From the NCBI GenBank assembly GCA_016287555.1, contig JAEFAK010000081.1, positions 1 through 7,541 on the forward strand: 7,541 bases of DNA. The letters run 5' to 3'. Positions 1-6,660 of this stretch are shown piece by piece. Each line of letters begins with the position of its first letter. The first letter of the stretch is position 1. The notes under the pieces are model-generated. The model ran no database searches. It was given only the letters and a program-made list of their open reading frames with translations, and was not told the DNA's origin. Origin of the DNA: Oscillospiraceae bacterium (GTDB lineage: Bacteria; Bacillota; Clostridia; Oscillospirales; Oscillospiraceae). Both the position numbers and the translations under genes were made by a program.

Positions 1-1
1 C

Positions 2-430
2 GTGGTCTTCATCCTGATCTCCGCCGCCATTGCCGTTTTCCAGTACCGCAGCTCTCAGAGCGCCACAAGCTCCAACAGCGCGACCTTCATCGCACAGCTG
101 ATGGGCGTCTCCTGGGGCGCGCTGGCCGGTGCTTTCCTGGCGCCTTTCCTTTACAGCCTGTACTGGCGTCGGACCACCAAGGCTTCCTGCTGGGTATGCT
201 TTATTTTCGGCTCCGTGCTGATGATCCTGAATATGCTGTTCCGGGCTTCCTTCCCTGCCGTGCTCCAGTCCCCTATCAATTGCGGTGCCTTTGCCATGGT
301 GGCCGGATTGATCCTTGTCCCTCTGGTGAGCTCTTTCACCCGGAAGCCGGATGCGGCACTGGTGGACGGTTCCTTTGCCTGTTATGATGTCAAAGTATCC
401 GTATCCCAGAAGCGTGCACTGACGGACTAA
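2..430 (+). CDS. Sodium:solute symporter-type transporter, C-terminal part (5' end outside window)
   Basis: The reading frame is open from the left edge, so these 142 residues are only the C-terminal end; the first GTG is just where the window begins, not a start codon. Hydrophobic segments lie at about residues 1-13, 30-54, 62-82 and 92-112. The loop-helix stretch GALAGAFLAPFLYSLYWRRT (residues 39-58) is the strongest clue: a Gly/Ala-rich helix ending in FLYxLYWRRTTKA matches the late helices of the SSS (sodium:solute symporter) family, which couples Na+ entry to uptake of sugars, amino acids or organic acids at the cytoplasmic membrane. The hydrophilic tail (about residues 113-142) would be cytoplasmic. 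The substrate cannot be read from this fragment. The gene converges on the lysS operon and is closed by its own terminator. All eight Ile codons are ATC or ATT, unlike the ATA-rich genes opposite. Family assignment is an inference from the helix pattern; another multi-helix transporter is possible. Confidence 0.78.
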   Translation: MVFILISAAIAVFQYRSSQSATSSNSATFIAQLMGVSWGALAGAFLAPFLYSLYWRRTTKASCWVCFIFGSVLMILNMLFRASFPAVLQSPINCGAFAMVAGLILVPLVSSFTRKPDAALVDGSFACYDVKVSVSQKRALTD

Positions 431-470
431 ACTTGCGTATCCGTTATCATTAATCTTCAGCAATACGGAT

Positions 471-505
471 GAACCCGCTGCTTGGATCAGCGGGTTCTTT
501 TCTTT
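471..505 (+). terminator. Rho-independent terminator of the symporter gene
   Basis: A perfect 10-bp stem pairs GAACCCGCTG (471-480) with CAGCGGGTTC (488-497), with a 7-nt loop, followed directly by TTTTCTTT (498-505). It lies 40 nt after the symporter stop codon and has the full stem plus U-tract layout of an intrinsic terminator on the plus strand. Confidence 0.92.
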
Positions 506-576
506 CGGGTATTCCAGGCACCTCCAAACAGCAAAATGAGTTCATTGAATCTCTGCTCACGGGCGCATATATCCGA

Positions 577-625
577 TTAAATGCAATAAGACCCACCATT
601 CCGGAATTGCCTCGAATGGTGGGTC
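577..625 (-). terminator. Probable rho-independent terminator of the ftsE-lysS operon
   Basis: A perfect 12-bp stem pairs GACCCACCATTC (590-601) with GAATGGTGGGTC (614-625) around a 12-nt loop. Read on the minus strand, the stem is followed by TTATTGCATTTAA, a moderately T-rich tail. Read on the plus strand it is followed by ATGTAATGG, so termination in the minus direction is favoured. It lies about 117 nt beyond the lysS stop, which is further than usual, and the tail is interrupted, hence only fair confidence. Confidence 0.68.
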
Positions 626-742
626 ATGTAATGGATCACAAGCAGTTGTTGTTTTGATATTTACACTGATTACTCGACGTTTTGGAGAATGCGATATGAG
701 TTTTTGTGACTGAACCTGGAATTTGCTTGTATTATCCTGCTC

Positions 743-2710
743 TTAATACAGCTTTGCGCCCGCCGGAATATGAGGATCGACCATCAGAAGATGGAGCTTC
801 TCTTCCGCCCCTTCCTTATAAACGGCGCTGAGGAGCATACCGCAGGATTCGATGCCCATCATGGCGCGAGGAGGCAGATTCGTGATGGCGATGCAGGTCT
901 TCCCGATCAGTTCTTCCGGCTCATAATAGGCGTGTATACCGCTCAAAATCGTCCGATTCTCTCCGGAACCGTCGTCCAGAGTGAACTGCAGGAGCTTCTT
1001 GGACTTCTTTACCGCCTGGCAGTCCAGCACCTTCACGGCCCGGAAATCGCTCTTGGAGAAGGTGTCGAAATCCACCTGATCCTGGAACAAAGGCTCAATC
1101 ACCACGTTGGAGAAGTCGATCTTCTCCGGCTCGGCGGGCGCGGCGGGCGCGGCAGGCGCAGCCGCAGGGGCTTCCGGCGCGGCAGCCTCGGCGGCCTTCT
1201 CCTCCTTCTTCGGCATGTCCAGGGGCTTCATTGTGGGGAAGAGGATGACGTCGCGGATGGAGTCGCTGCCGGTCAGGAGCATGACGCAGCGGTCGACGCC
1301 TATGCCCAGTCCGCCCGTCGGCGGCATGCCGTATTCAAGGGCGTTTATATAGTCCTCGTCCATCATGCCGGCCTCGTCGTCGCCCGCCTTGCGCAGGTCG
1401 ACCTGCTTCTGGAAGCGCTGCTTCTGGTCGATGGGGTCGTTGAGCTCGGAGAAGGCGTTGCCCATCTCGCTGCGGCAGATGAAGAGCTCGAAGCGCTCCG
1501 TCAGTCTCGGATCGGACGGGCTGCGCTTGGCAAGCGGAGAAACGTCCACGGGATGCATGGTGATGAACGTCGGCTGGACGAGCTTTTCCTCGACGAGTCT
1601 GTCGAAGCACTCATAGAGGAGATTGCCCCAGGTGGGCTCATGGCCGTTGGTCCCGTCGAGGACGATGCCGACGGTCTTGGCCAGAGCGGCGGCCTCTTCG
1701 TCGGTGCTTATAGCCATGAAGTCGAGCCCGAGGTACTGCTTGACGGCCTCGGCCATGGTCAGACGCGGCCAGCCGGGCGCGAGATCGACCTCCTCGCCCT
1801 GCCAGGTCACCTTCGTCGTGCCCAGCAGCTTCATGGCGGCCGAGGAGAGCAGCTCCTCAAAGAGGTCCATCATGTCGTTGAAATCGGCATAAGCCTGATA
1901 GAGCTCGACGCTCGTGAATTCGGGGTTGTGGCGGGTGTCCATGCCCTCGTTGCGGAAGATGCGGCCTATCTCATAGACGCGCTCCATGCCGCCCACGATA
2001 AGGCGCTTCAGGTGCAGCTCCGTGGCTATGCGGAGGTACATGTCTATATTGAGGGCGTTATGATGCGTTATGAAGGGGCGCGCCGTCGCGCCGCCGGAGA
2101 TGGCGCTCAGGACGGGCGTCTCGACCTCGAGAAAGCCCCTTGCGTCGAGGAAGCTGCGGATATGGCTTATGAACCCGCTGCGTATCTCGAAGGCGCGGCG
2201 CACCTCGGGATTGACTATCAGGTCGACGTAGCGCTGCCTGTACCTCGTCTCGACGTCGGTCAGCCCATGAAACTTCTCCGGCAGCGGACGCAGGGACTTG
2301 GAGAGCAGGAGCATCTTCTGCGCGTGGACGGATATCTCGCCGCGGCGCGTCCTGAATACGAAGCCCTCGACTCCGACTATATCGCCTATATCCCACTTTT
2401 TGAACTCGGCGAACGTCTCCGGGCCGAGATCGTCGACGCGGACGTAGAGCTGGATGCGGCCGGAATCGTCCTGCAGATCGCAGAAAAACGCCTTGCCCAT
2501 GTCGCGCTTGGACATAATGCGGCCGGCCATGGAAACTGTCGCGTTTTCCATGGCCTCGAAGTTATCCTTTATTCCGGCGGCGTGCGCCGTGCGCTCAAAG
2601 CGCGTGAGAGCGAAGGGGTCCTTCCCCTCCTGCTGGAGCTTGGCGAGCTTGTCGCGCCTTATCTGAAGGATCTCGGAGAGGTCCTCCGTCCTTATGGTCT
2701 CGTCTGTCAT
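743..2710 (-). CDS. lysS: Lysyl-tRNA synthetase (class II) with fused C-terminal tRNA-binding domain
   Basis: Cytoplasmic enzyme that charges tRNA-Lys with lysine using ATP. The ATG at 2710 has GGAGG 4 nt upstream. Domains seen: N-terminal helix (about 10-45), OB-fold anticodon-binding domain (about 58-140), then the class II catalytic core (about 155-498). The core shows motif 1 around FLEVETPVLS (193-202), motif 2 with FRNEGMDTRHNPEFTSVEL (252-270) and motif 3 with GGLGIGVDRCVMLLT (466-480). The core ends with the typical FPTMKP. Normal bacterial LysRS stops here, at about 500 residues. This protein continues through an Ala/Pro-rich linker (about 503-530) into an OB-fold domain (about 548-655) with FRAVKVLDCQAVKKSKKLLQ and NLPPRAMMGIESCGMLLSA. 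That is the Trbp111/MetRS-C-terminal type of tRNA-binding domain, which grips the tRNA elbow non-specifically. It is the last gene of the operon, 20 nt after greA. The synthetase assignment is certain; the benefit of the extra domain is inferred. Confidence 0.97.
   Translation of the reverse strand: MTDETIRTEDLSEILQIRRDKLAKLQQEGKDPFALTRFERTAHAAGIKDNFEAMENATVSMAGRIMSKRDMGKAFFCDLQDDSGRIQLYVRVDDLGPETFAEFKKWDIGDIVGVEGFVFRTRRGEISVHAQKMLLLSKSLRPLPEKFHGLTDVETRYRQRYVDLIVNPEVRRAFEIRSGFISHIRSFLDARGFLEVETPVLSAISGGATARPFITHHNALNIDMYLRIATELHLKRLIVGGMERVYEIGRIFRNEGMDTRHNPEFTSVELYQAYADFNDMMDLFEELLSSAAMKLLGTTKVTWQGEEVDLAPGWPRLTMAEAVKQYLGLDFMAISTDEEAAALAKTVGIVLDGTNGHEPTWGNLLYECFDRLVEEKLVQPTFITMHPVDVSPLAKRSPSDPRLTERFELFICRSEMGNAFSELNDPIDQKQRFQKQVDLRKAGDDEAGMMDEDYINALEYGMPPTGGLGIGVDRCVMLLTGSDSIRDVILFPTMKPLDMPKKEEKAAEAAAPEAPAAAPAAPAAPAEPEKIDFSNVVIEPLFQDQVDFDTFSKSDFRAVKVLDCQAVKKSKKLLQFTLDDGSGENRTILSGIHAYYEPEELIGKTCIAITNLPPRAMMGIESCGMLLSAVYKEGAEEKLHLLMVDPHIPAGAKLY
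1133..1159 (-). repeat. Tandem 9-bp repeat encoding the Ala/Pro linker of LysRS
   Basis: Three head-to-tail 9-bp units, ggcgggcgc, ggcgggcgc and ggcaggcgc on the plus strand, encode Ala-Pro-Ala triplets inside the interdomain linker of LysRS. The wider Ala/Pro/Glu-rich stretch spans roughly 1127-1200. Such repeats can change copy number by slippage without breaking the frame. Confidence 0.8.
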
Positions 2711-2730
2711 ATGTCCTCCGTCCCGGCTTT

Positions 2731-3204
2731 TCAGCGGGCTCTGGCTATCTTCTTTATCTTATACTTGATATCGCCCGCGGGAGCATGGACGGTAATGGTG
2801 TCGCCGTCCTTATGGCCGATGAGCGAAGCGCCGAAGGGAGACTCCTCGGAGACCTTGAAGTTGAGGGGATCGGCTTCCTGGGAGCTGACGATATGGTACT
2901 CCTCTTCCTCTTTCGTCTCGAGATCGACGACCGTAACGACGGTGCCGAGGCCGACTCTTCCCGTTTCCTTGCTGTGTTCTATTATCTCGGCGTTCTCAAT
3001 GAGGTTCTTTATCTCGGCTATCTTGGAATAGAGCATGCCCTGCTCGGTCTTGGCCTCGTCGTACTCGCTGTTTTCAGACAGGTCGCCGAAGCTGCGGGCC
3101 TCCTTGATGAGCTCGGAGACTTCCTTTTCCCTGACGGTCTGCAGATAATTCAGCTCGTCCTTAAGCGCCTTGTAGCGCTCTTCGCTCATTCGAAACTTTG
3201 CCAT
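2731..3204 (-). CDS. greA: Transcription elongation factor GreA
   Basis: GreA enters the secondary channel of RNA polymerase and stimulates cleavage of backtracked transcripts. The 157-residue length is typical of the family (about 158). The N-terminal antiparallel coiled coil covers about residues 5-76. Its tip carries FGDLSENSEYDEA (39-51) with acidic D41 and E44, the pair that coordinates the catalytic Mg2+ in known GreA. The C-terminal FKBP-like domain (about 82-157) includes SPFGASLIGHKDGD (122-135), a GreA hallmark. I choose the ATG at 3204, giving MAKFRMS, because AGGA lies 9 nt upstream. An in-frame TTG at 3222 would add six residues but overlaps the upstream stop codon and has no obvious site of its own. 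The gene sits 14 nt after the S41 protease and 20 nt before lysS, pointing to co-transcription. Confidence 0.97.
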   Translation of the reverse strand: MAKFRMSEERYKALKDELNYLQTVREKEVSELIKEARSFGDLSENSEYDEAKTEQGMLYSKIAEIKNLIENAEIIEHSKETGRVGLGTVVTVVDLETKEEEEYHIVSSQEADPLNFKVSEESPFGASLIGHKDGDTITVHAPAGDIKYKIKKIARAR

Positions 3205-3211
3205 TTCAACA

Positions 3212-3219
3212 TTTCCTTT
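3212..3219 (-). promoter_or_regulatory. greA ribosome binding site, overlapping the protease stop codon
   Basis: The minus-strand motif AAAGGAAA begins on the last base of the S41 protease stop codon (TGA at 3221-3219). It places AGGA 9 nt before the ATG at 3204, which supports that start over the upstream TTG. The overlap would allow ribosomes ending the protease to reload on greA (translational coupling, inferred). Confidence 0.75.
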
Positions 3220-4424
3220 CAAGGCGTTATTTCTCCGGTCAGAAGCAGCGCCGCGGCCTTGAGCTGCGGATCGTCCTCCTGCGGAAGAAGGTCATAGTAT
3301 AAAAGCTCGAATTCCTCGTCCGTAAGCGGGAGCTCGATATCCGGCGTAAGGCCGACCCCCGCGAGGGACACGCCGTTGGGCGTGAAGTATTCTTCGATGG
3401 AGATATGGATCGCGCTTCCGTCGGAAAGGCCTATCGTCGTCTGCGCGTAGCCTTTGCCCGTCGTCTTCTCGCCGACGAGAGTCGCCCAGCCGTATTCGCT
3501 GAGTGCGGCGGCGAAAAACTCGGCGGCGCTGTAGCTCTCGGAGTTTATGAGCACGGCCATCGGCATCTCGACGCAGCTCGGCTTGGAATACTGGCGCATC
3601 TGCTCCCCGCCGCGGGTCTGCGAGATGAACAATGTCCCCTCCGGGAGGAGATAGTCGAGTATCTTCAAAAGCTCGGTCAGGTTGCCGCCCGGGTCGTTGC
3701 GCACGTCGAATATGAGCGCCTGCGCCCCTTGCGAGCGGAGCTCCTCAACGGCGTCTATGGCGAGGTCGCCGGAGCGGGCCTTGAAGTTTTCGATGCGGAT
3801 ATAGCCTATGCCGTCCTCAAGCATGGAGTACTCGACGGGGATGACCTCGACCTTGCCCGGCACGAGGGAGAAAAGACGCTCCGTTCCGTCCGGCTCGGTG
3901 ACGGTCAGCTCGACCCTGCCGCAGGCTATGCCCTCGGCGATAAGGCTTCTGGCCTCTTCAAGAGTATAATCCGTAATATTCGTGCCGTCAACGGCATAAA
4001 TGACGCTTCCGGGCTGAACTCCCGCCGTCGCCGCAGGCGAAACGCCGTATACGGTCGCAATAAGGATGCCGCCCTCCTCGCGCTTCTGGATGACGATGCC
4101 TATGCCGTCATATTTGTTCTCGGAGTCGTTCAGATAGGCCTGCATCTCCTCGGCGGAGATGTAGTATGACCAGCGGTCTCCGAGGGATTCGACGACGCCG
4201 GCTATCGCGCCGTCGGCCGCCTGTTCTTCCGTCCAGTCGCCGACGTAGTAGCGCTCGATGACGCTCAGCGCCTCGTTGAGCTTGTCGGAGGCGGAATACT
4301 CCTTCGTATCCTCGGGCGGCTTGAGTGACGGGAGCGCGCTCACCGTCGTTACGGCGACGACCGCGGCCGCGGCAACACACAGGGCGATGAGTATCGCGGC
4401 CCATACCGGTACTTTCTCTTTCAT
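3219..4424 (-). CDS. S41 C-terminal processing protease with PDZ domain (CtpA/CtpB-like)
   Basis: A 401-residue serine protease of the C-terminal processing family, predicted to act outside the cytoplasmic membrane. An N-terminal hydrophobic anchor lies at about residues 7-30 with Lys in front (MKEK). A helical region follows (about 44-100), then a PDZ domain (about 105-190) with YDGIGIVI and SPAATAGVQPGSVI, and the S41 core (about 195-370). The Ser-Lys-Gln catalytic set fits the known spacing: S299 in NSESYSAAEFF, K324 and Q328 in TTGKGYAQ (Ser to Lys 25, Lys to Gln 4). The terminal part (371-401) is hydrophilic, then leucine/alanine-rich. The ATG at 4424 has TGAGGTC about 7 nt upstream. The gene follows the M23 hydrolase by 31 nt, which suggests a role in maturation or turnover of envelope proteins, possibly that hydrolase. 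This is inference, since family members cleave varied substrates. The family call is very secure; the ortholog name is not. Confidence 0.94.
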   Translation of the reverse strand: MKEKVPVWAAILIALCVAAAAVVAVTTVSALPSLKPPEDTKEYSASDKLNEALSVIERYYVGDWTEEQAADGAIAGVVESLGDRWSYYISAEEMQAYLNDSENKYDGIGIVIQKREEGGILIATVYGVSPAATAGVQPGSVIYAVDGTNITDYTLEEARSLIAEGIACGRVELTVTEPDGTERLFSLVPGKVEVIPVEYSMLEDGIGYIRIENFKARSGDLAIDAVEELRSQGAQALIFDVRNDPGGNLTELLKILDYLLPEGTLFISQTRGGEQMRQYSKPSCVEMPMAVLINSESYSAAEFFAAALSEYGWATLVGEKTTGKGYAQTTIGLSDGSAIHISIEEYFTPNGVSLAGVGLTPDIELPLTDEEFELLYYDLLPQEDDPQLKAAALLLTGEITP

Positions 4425-4455
4425 ATACTGACCTCAGTCGGGGGAAAAATCCTTA

Positions 4456-5745
4456 TTAATCCCAGTATCTCCAATAGCTGGAGAAGTAGCCCAGCGGATC
4501 GACGCGCGAGCCGTTGACCCACGTCTCGAAGTGGCAGTGGTTGCCCGTGGAGTTGCCCGTGCTGCCGACGTAGCCTATGACGTCGCCCTTGGAGACGGAC
4601 TGGCCGACGGAGCAGGCGCGCGAGCTCATATGCGCGTAGAGCGTGTAGCGGCCGTCGCCGTGGTTTATCATGACGTAGTTGCCGTAGGAGCTGCTGTATT
4701 CGGAGGTCGTGACCGTCCCGGAATCGGCGGCGTATATGGCGCAGCCGTACCATGTGCCGATGTCTATGCCGTTATGGAAGCGCTGTGTCCCGTAAATGGG
4801 ATGTACGCGCCAGCCGAAGGGCGAGGTGACGCAGCGTCTGGAGTCGTTGACGGGCCACATGTAGGTACCTGTCGAGACTATCCCGCTGCCGGAGCTGCTC
4901 CCGCTCCCGCTGCCGGAGCCGCCCTGCTGCTGCTTGCGGCGTTCTTCCTCCTCGCGGCGCTTGCGCTCCTCCTCGAGCTGTCTGTCATATTCCTTCTGGA
5001 GCTCGGTTATCTTCTCGGTGAGCTCCTGCTCCTGCTTCTCGTTTTCCTCGAAGGTCAGCTGGTACTCCTCGCGCTTTTCCTCGAGGGTGACCATAAGGGC
5101 CTGCATCTCGGCGAGCTGGATATCGAGCTCATGCTTTTTCTCTTCCTCGGCGGCCTTGGCCTCCTCGACCTCGGCCTTGGTCGCGGCGAGCTCCTCGCGG
5201 GCGGCCTGAGTCGCGGCCTGGGCGTCCTTGAGGCCCTGGACCACGAACTCGTTATAGGACATAATCTCGTTTATGTCGTCAATGCGGGAAAGAAGGTCGG
5301 CAAAGCTCGCCGCGTCGAAGAGGATGGAATAATAGGATATCGTCCCGTTCTCCTCTATGGCGCGCACGCGGCGGCGGAACAGCTCCATCTGCCCGTCCTC
5401 TTCCTCCTCGCGCTTGTCCAGCTCCCTCTGCTGAGAGGCGAGACGGGAGTCGAGCGCGGTTATCTGCGCGTTGTATATCTCGATCTGCTCATAGGTCGTG
5501 TTGATGCGCTCGTCGAGCAGGGCCTGCCTTGCCTGCACGGCGTCCTGCTCGTCGGAGATGGCGTTGAGCTTCTCGGTTATCTCCTTCTGCCTTTCGGCGA
5601 GCTCGCTGGCCTTTTCCTTGAGTTCGTTTATCTCCTGCTGAGTGACGGCCTGCGCGCGGAATACCACGGCCATGAGCTGCAGGATGATAAGGATGCACAG
5701 CACTATGGCCAGCACGGCGGTTATGAGCTTTCTTCTCTTGTTCAC
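4456..5745 (-). CDS. Coiled-coil murein hydrolase, M23 (LytM) endopeptidase, likely FtsEX client
   Basis: A 429-residue extracytoplasmic peptidoglycan hydrolase. The basic N-terminus MNKRRK precedes a hydrophobic segment (about 8-28), ending in FRAQA, a possible signal peptidase site after residue 33 (AQA/V). If uncleaved, it serves as an anchor. Two long coiled-coil arms (about 35-132 and 167-272) flank a segment with YYSILFDAASFADLLSRIDD (138-157), a pattern shared by PcsB/CwlO/EnvC-type partners of FtsEX. A highly charged Glu/Arg stretch and a Gly/Ser linker (275-288) lead to the M23 domain (about 297-420). Zinc ligands H324 and D328 (HNGID) and H405 (HCH), plus catalytic H372 and H403, are all present. 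The domain should therefore be active, unlike degenerate EnvC, and should cleave peptide cross-bridges. The start codon is GTG at 5745, with AGGGAGGG just upstream. It lies 27 nt after ftsX, supporting regulation by FtsEX. The direct interaction is inferred from family precedent. Confidence 0.93.
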   Translation of the reverse strand: MNKRRKLITAVLAIVLCILIILQLMAVVFRAQAVTQQEINELKEKASELAERQKEITEKLNAISDEQDAVQARQALLDERINTTYEQIEIYNAQITALDSRLASQQRELDKREEEEDGQMELFRRRVRAIEENGTISYYSILFDAASFADLLSRIDDINEIMSYNEFVVQGLKDAQAATQAAREELAATKAEVEEAKAAEEEKKHELDIQLAEMQALMVTLEEKREEYQLTFEENEKQEQELTEKITELQKEYDRQLEEERKRREEEERRKQQQGGSGSGSGSSSGSGIVSTGTYMWPVNDSRRCVTSPFGWRVHPIYGTQRFHNGIDIGTWYGCAIYAADSGTVTTSEYSSSYGNYVMINHGDGRYTLYAHMSSRACSVGQSVSKGDVIGYVGSTGNSTGNHCHFETWVNGSRVDPLGYFSSYWRYWD

Positions 5746-5772
5746 GGTCTATCCCTCCCTGTCGGGTGCGGA

Positions 5773-6660
5773 CTATATCTTGAGGTAATTCTTGATCGCG
5801 GTCGAGCTGGAGATGACTCCGACGAGGATGCCGATGGCGGCGTACGCTATCAGCATCGGGACCGCGTACTGCGAGAATCGTACCAGATTGACAAAGGCGA
5901 ATGTCGCGGAATTCTGGGCGCGGGTATAAAGTATCTCATATACGCCCCATGTCACAAGGTAAGCCAGCGCGGAGCCTATTATGCCGAGGAAAAGCCCCTC
6001 GATGACGAACGGCCAGCGAATGAACGAGTTCGTCGCGCCGACCATCTTCATGACGGCGATCTCCTCGCGTCGGGAGAACGTCGTCAGCTTTATGGTGTTG
6101 GCCATGATGAAAACGCTGATGACCAGCAGGACTATCGTCAGCACGAGCGAGACGGCGGCGACGATGTTGCGCACCGTCACGAAGCCGCGCGATATCTCAA
6201 GATGCGCATTGACCCTCGCTATGCCGGGGACCCTGTAAAGGTCGTTCTGCAGCGCCTCCATCCCCTCTATGTCGGTCATGGTGATGACGTAGCGGTGGCG
6301 GAACACGGTCGGATCGATATCGTTGAAGAGCGTGTTGTCCTGATACTTCCTGAGGAACTTGTTCATCGCCTGCTCGCGGGAGACGAACTCGACCGTATCG
6401 ACGTTGTCGAGGGTCAGGATCTTGTCCGAAAGGCTGCGCGCCTCCTCGTCGGTCAGGCTGTCGTCCACGAAGGCGACGACCTGGTTTTGTGATTCGAGGG
6501 TCGATATCATCTCCTGGATGTTCGCCGAGAGGAGCGTAAAGCCGCCCATGATTATGAGGCATGCCATCATTATGGCTATCGTGGCCACGGACATGAAGCC
6601 GTGGTTGAAGACGCTGGTCACGCCTTCCTTTATAAAATAAAGAAAGCTGTTACTCTTCAT
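5773..6660 (-). CDS. ftsX: Cell division protein FtsX, membrane subunit of the FtsEX complex
   Basis: The membrane component that relays ATP hydrolysis by FtsE across the membrane to a cell-wall hydrolase. The 295-residue length is typical for Gram-positive FtsX. Four membrane helices are visible at about 23-46, 166-190, 215-240 and 266-287. A large extracellular domain lies between the first two (about 47-165), and the conserved cytoplasmic loop KLTTFSRREEIAVMKMVGAT is at 191-210. The second extracellular loop is short (about 241-265). The usual NPLP-type motif of the large loop is replaced by NDIDPTVFRHRYVITM (113-128). The ATG at 6660 lies inside the end of ftsE, an 11-nt overlap typical of translationally coupled ftsE-ftsX pairs. 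The M23 hydrolase gene follows directly and is its probable client. Confidence 0.97.
   Translation of the reverse strand: MKSNSFLYFIKEGVTSVFNHGFMSVATIAIMMACLIIMGGFTLLSANIQEMISTLESQNQVVAFVDDSLTDEEARSLSDKILTLDNVDTVEFVSREQAMNKFLRKYQDNTLFNDIDPTVFRHRYVITMTDIEGMEALQNDLYRVPGIARVNAHLEISRGFVTVRNIVAAVSLVLTIVLLVISVFIMANTIKLTTFSRREEIAVMKMVGATNSFIRWPFVIEGLFLGIIGSALAYLVTWGVYEILYTRAQNSATFAFVNLVRFSQYAVPMLIAYAAIGILVGVISSSTAIKNYLKI

Larger units (their letters stand above)
431..742. other. Convergent intergenic region with two hairpins and no gene
   Basis: These 312 bases separate the stop of the symporter (+) from the stop of lysS (-). They are visibly more AT-rich than the flanking genes. They contain two perfect inverted repeats, described separately as terminators. 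The remaining part, roughly 626-742, shows no convincing coding frame, promoter pair, tRNA or repeat. A 62-codon open frame at 469-657 runs straight through both hairpins, has no ribosome binding site and resembles nothing, so it is not called. Confidence 0.75.

Noticed and set aside
439..470. 6-bp inverted repeat ATCCGT/ACGGAT with a 20-nt loop after the symporter stop
   Set aside because: It is too short and too widely spaced to be meaningful beside the 10-bp terminator that follows.
469..657. A 62-codon plus-strand frame in the intergenic region
   Set aside because: It starts within the terminator region, runs through two hairpins, lacks a ribosome binding site and has no recognisable sequence features.
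626..742. Possible promoter-like AT-rich stretch downstream of lysS
   Set aside because: I could not find a -35/-10 pair with sensible spacing on either strand, and both flanking genes end here, so no gene would need it.
770..3031. A 753-codon open frame on the plus strand, antisense to lysS and greA
   Set aside because: In lysS it lies in exact codon register with the real gene. There it stays open because TTA, CTA and TCA codons are avoided. The product has no recognisable domain, while the opposite strand encodes unmistakable LysRS and GreA.
3205..3222. TTG start for greA at 3222
   Set aside because: It overlaps the protease stop codon and contains the ribosome binding site of the ATG at 3204, which yields the usual GreA N-terminus.
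4531..6492. A 653-codon plus-strand open frame antisense to the M23 hydrolase and ftsX
   Set aside because: It is again in register with both real genes (the gap between them is 27 nt, a multiple of three) and explained by the same codon avoidance. Its Leu/Gly/Val-rich product is the mirror of coiled-coil and membrane codons.
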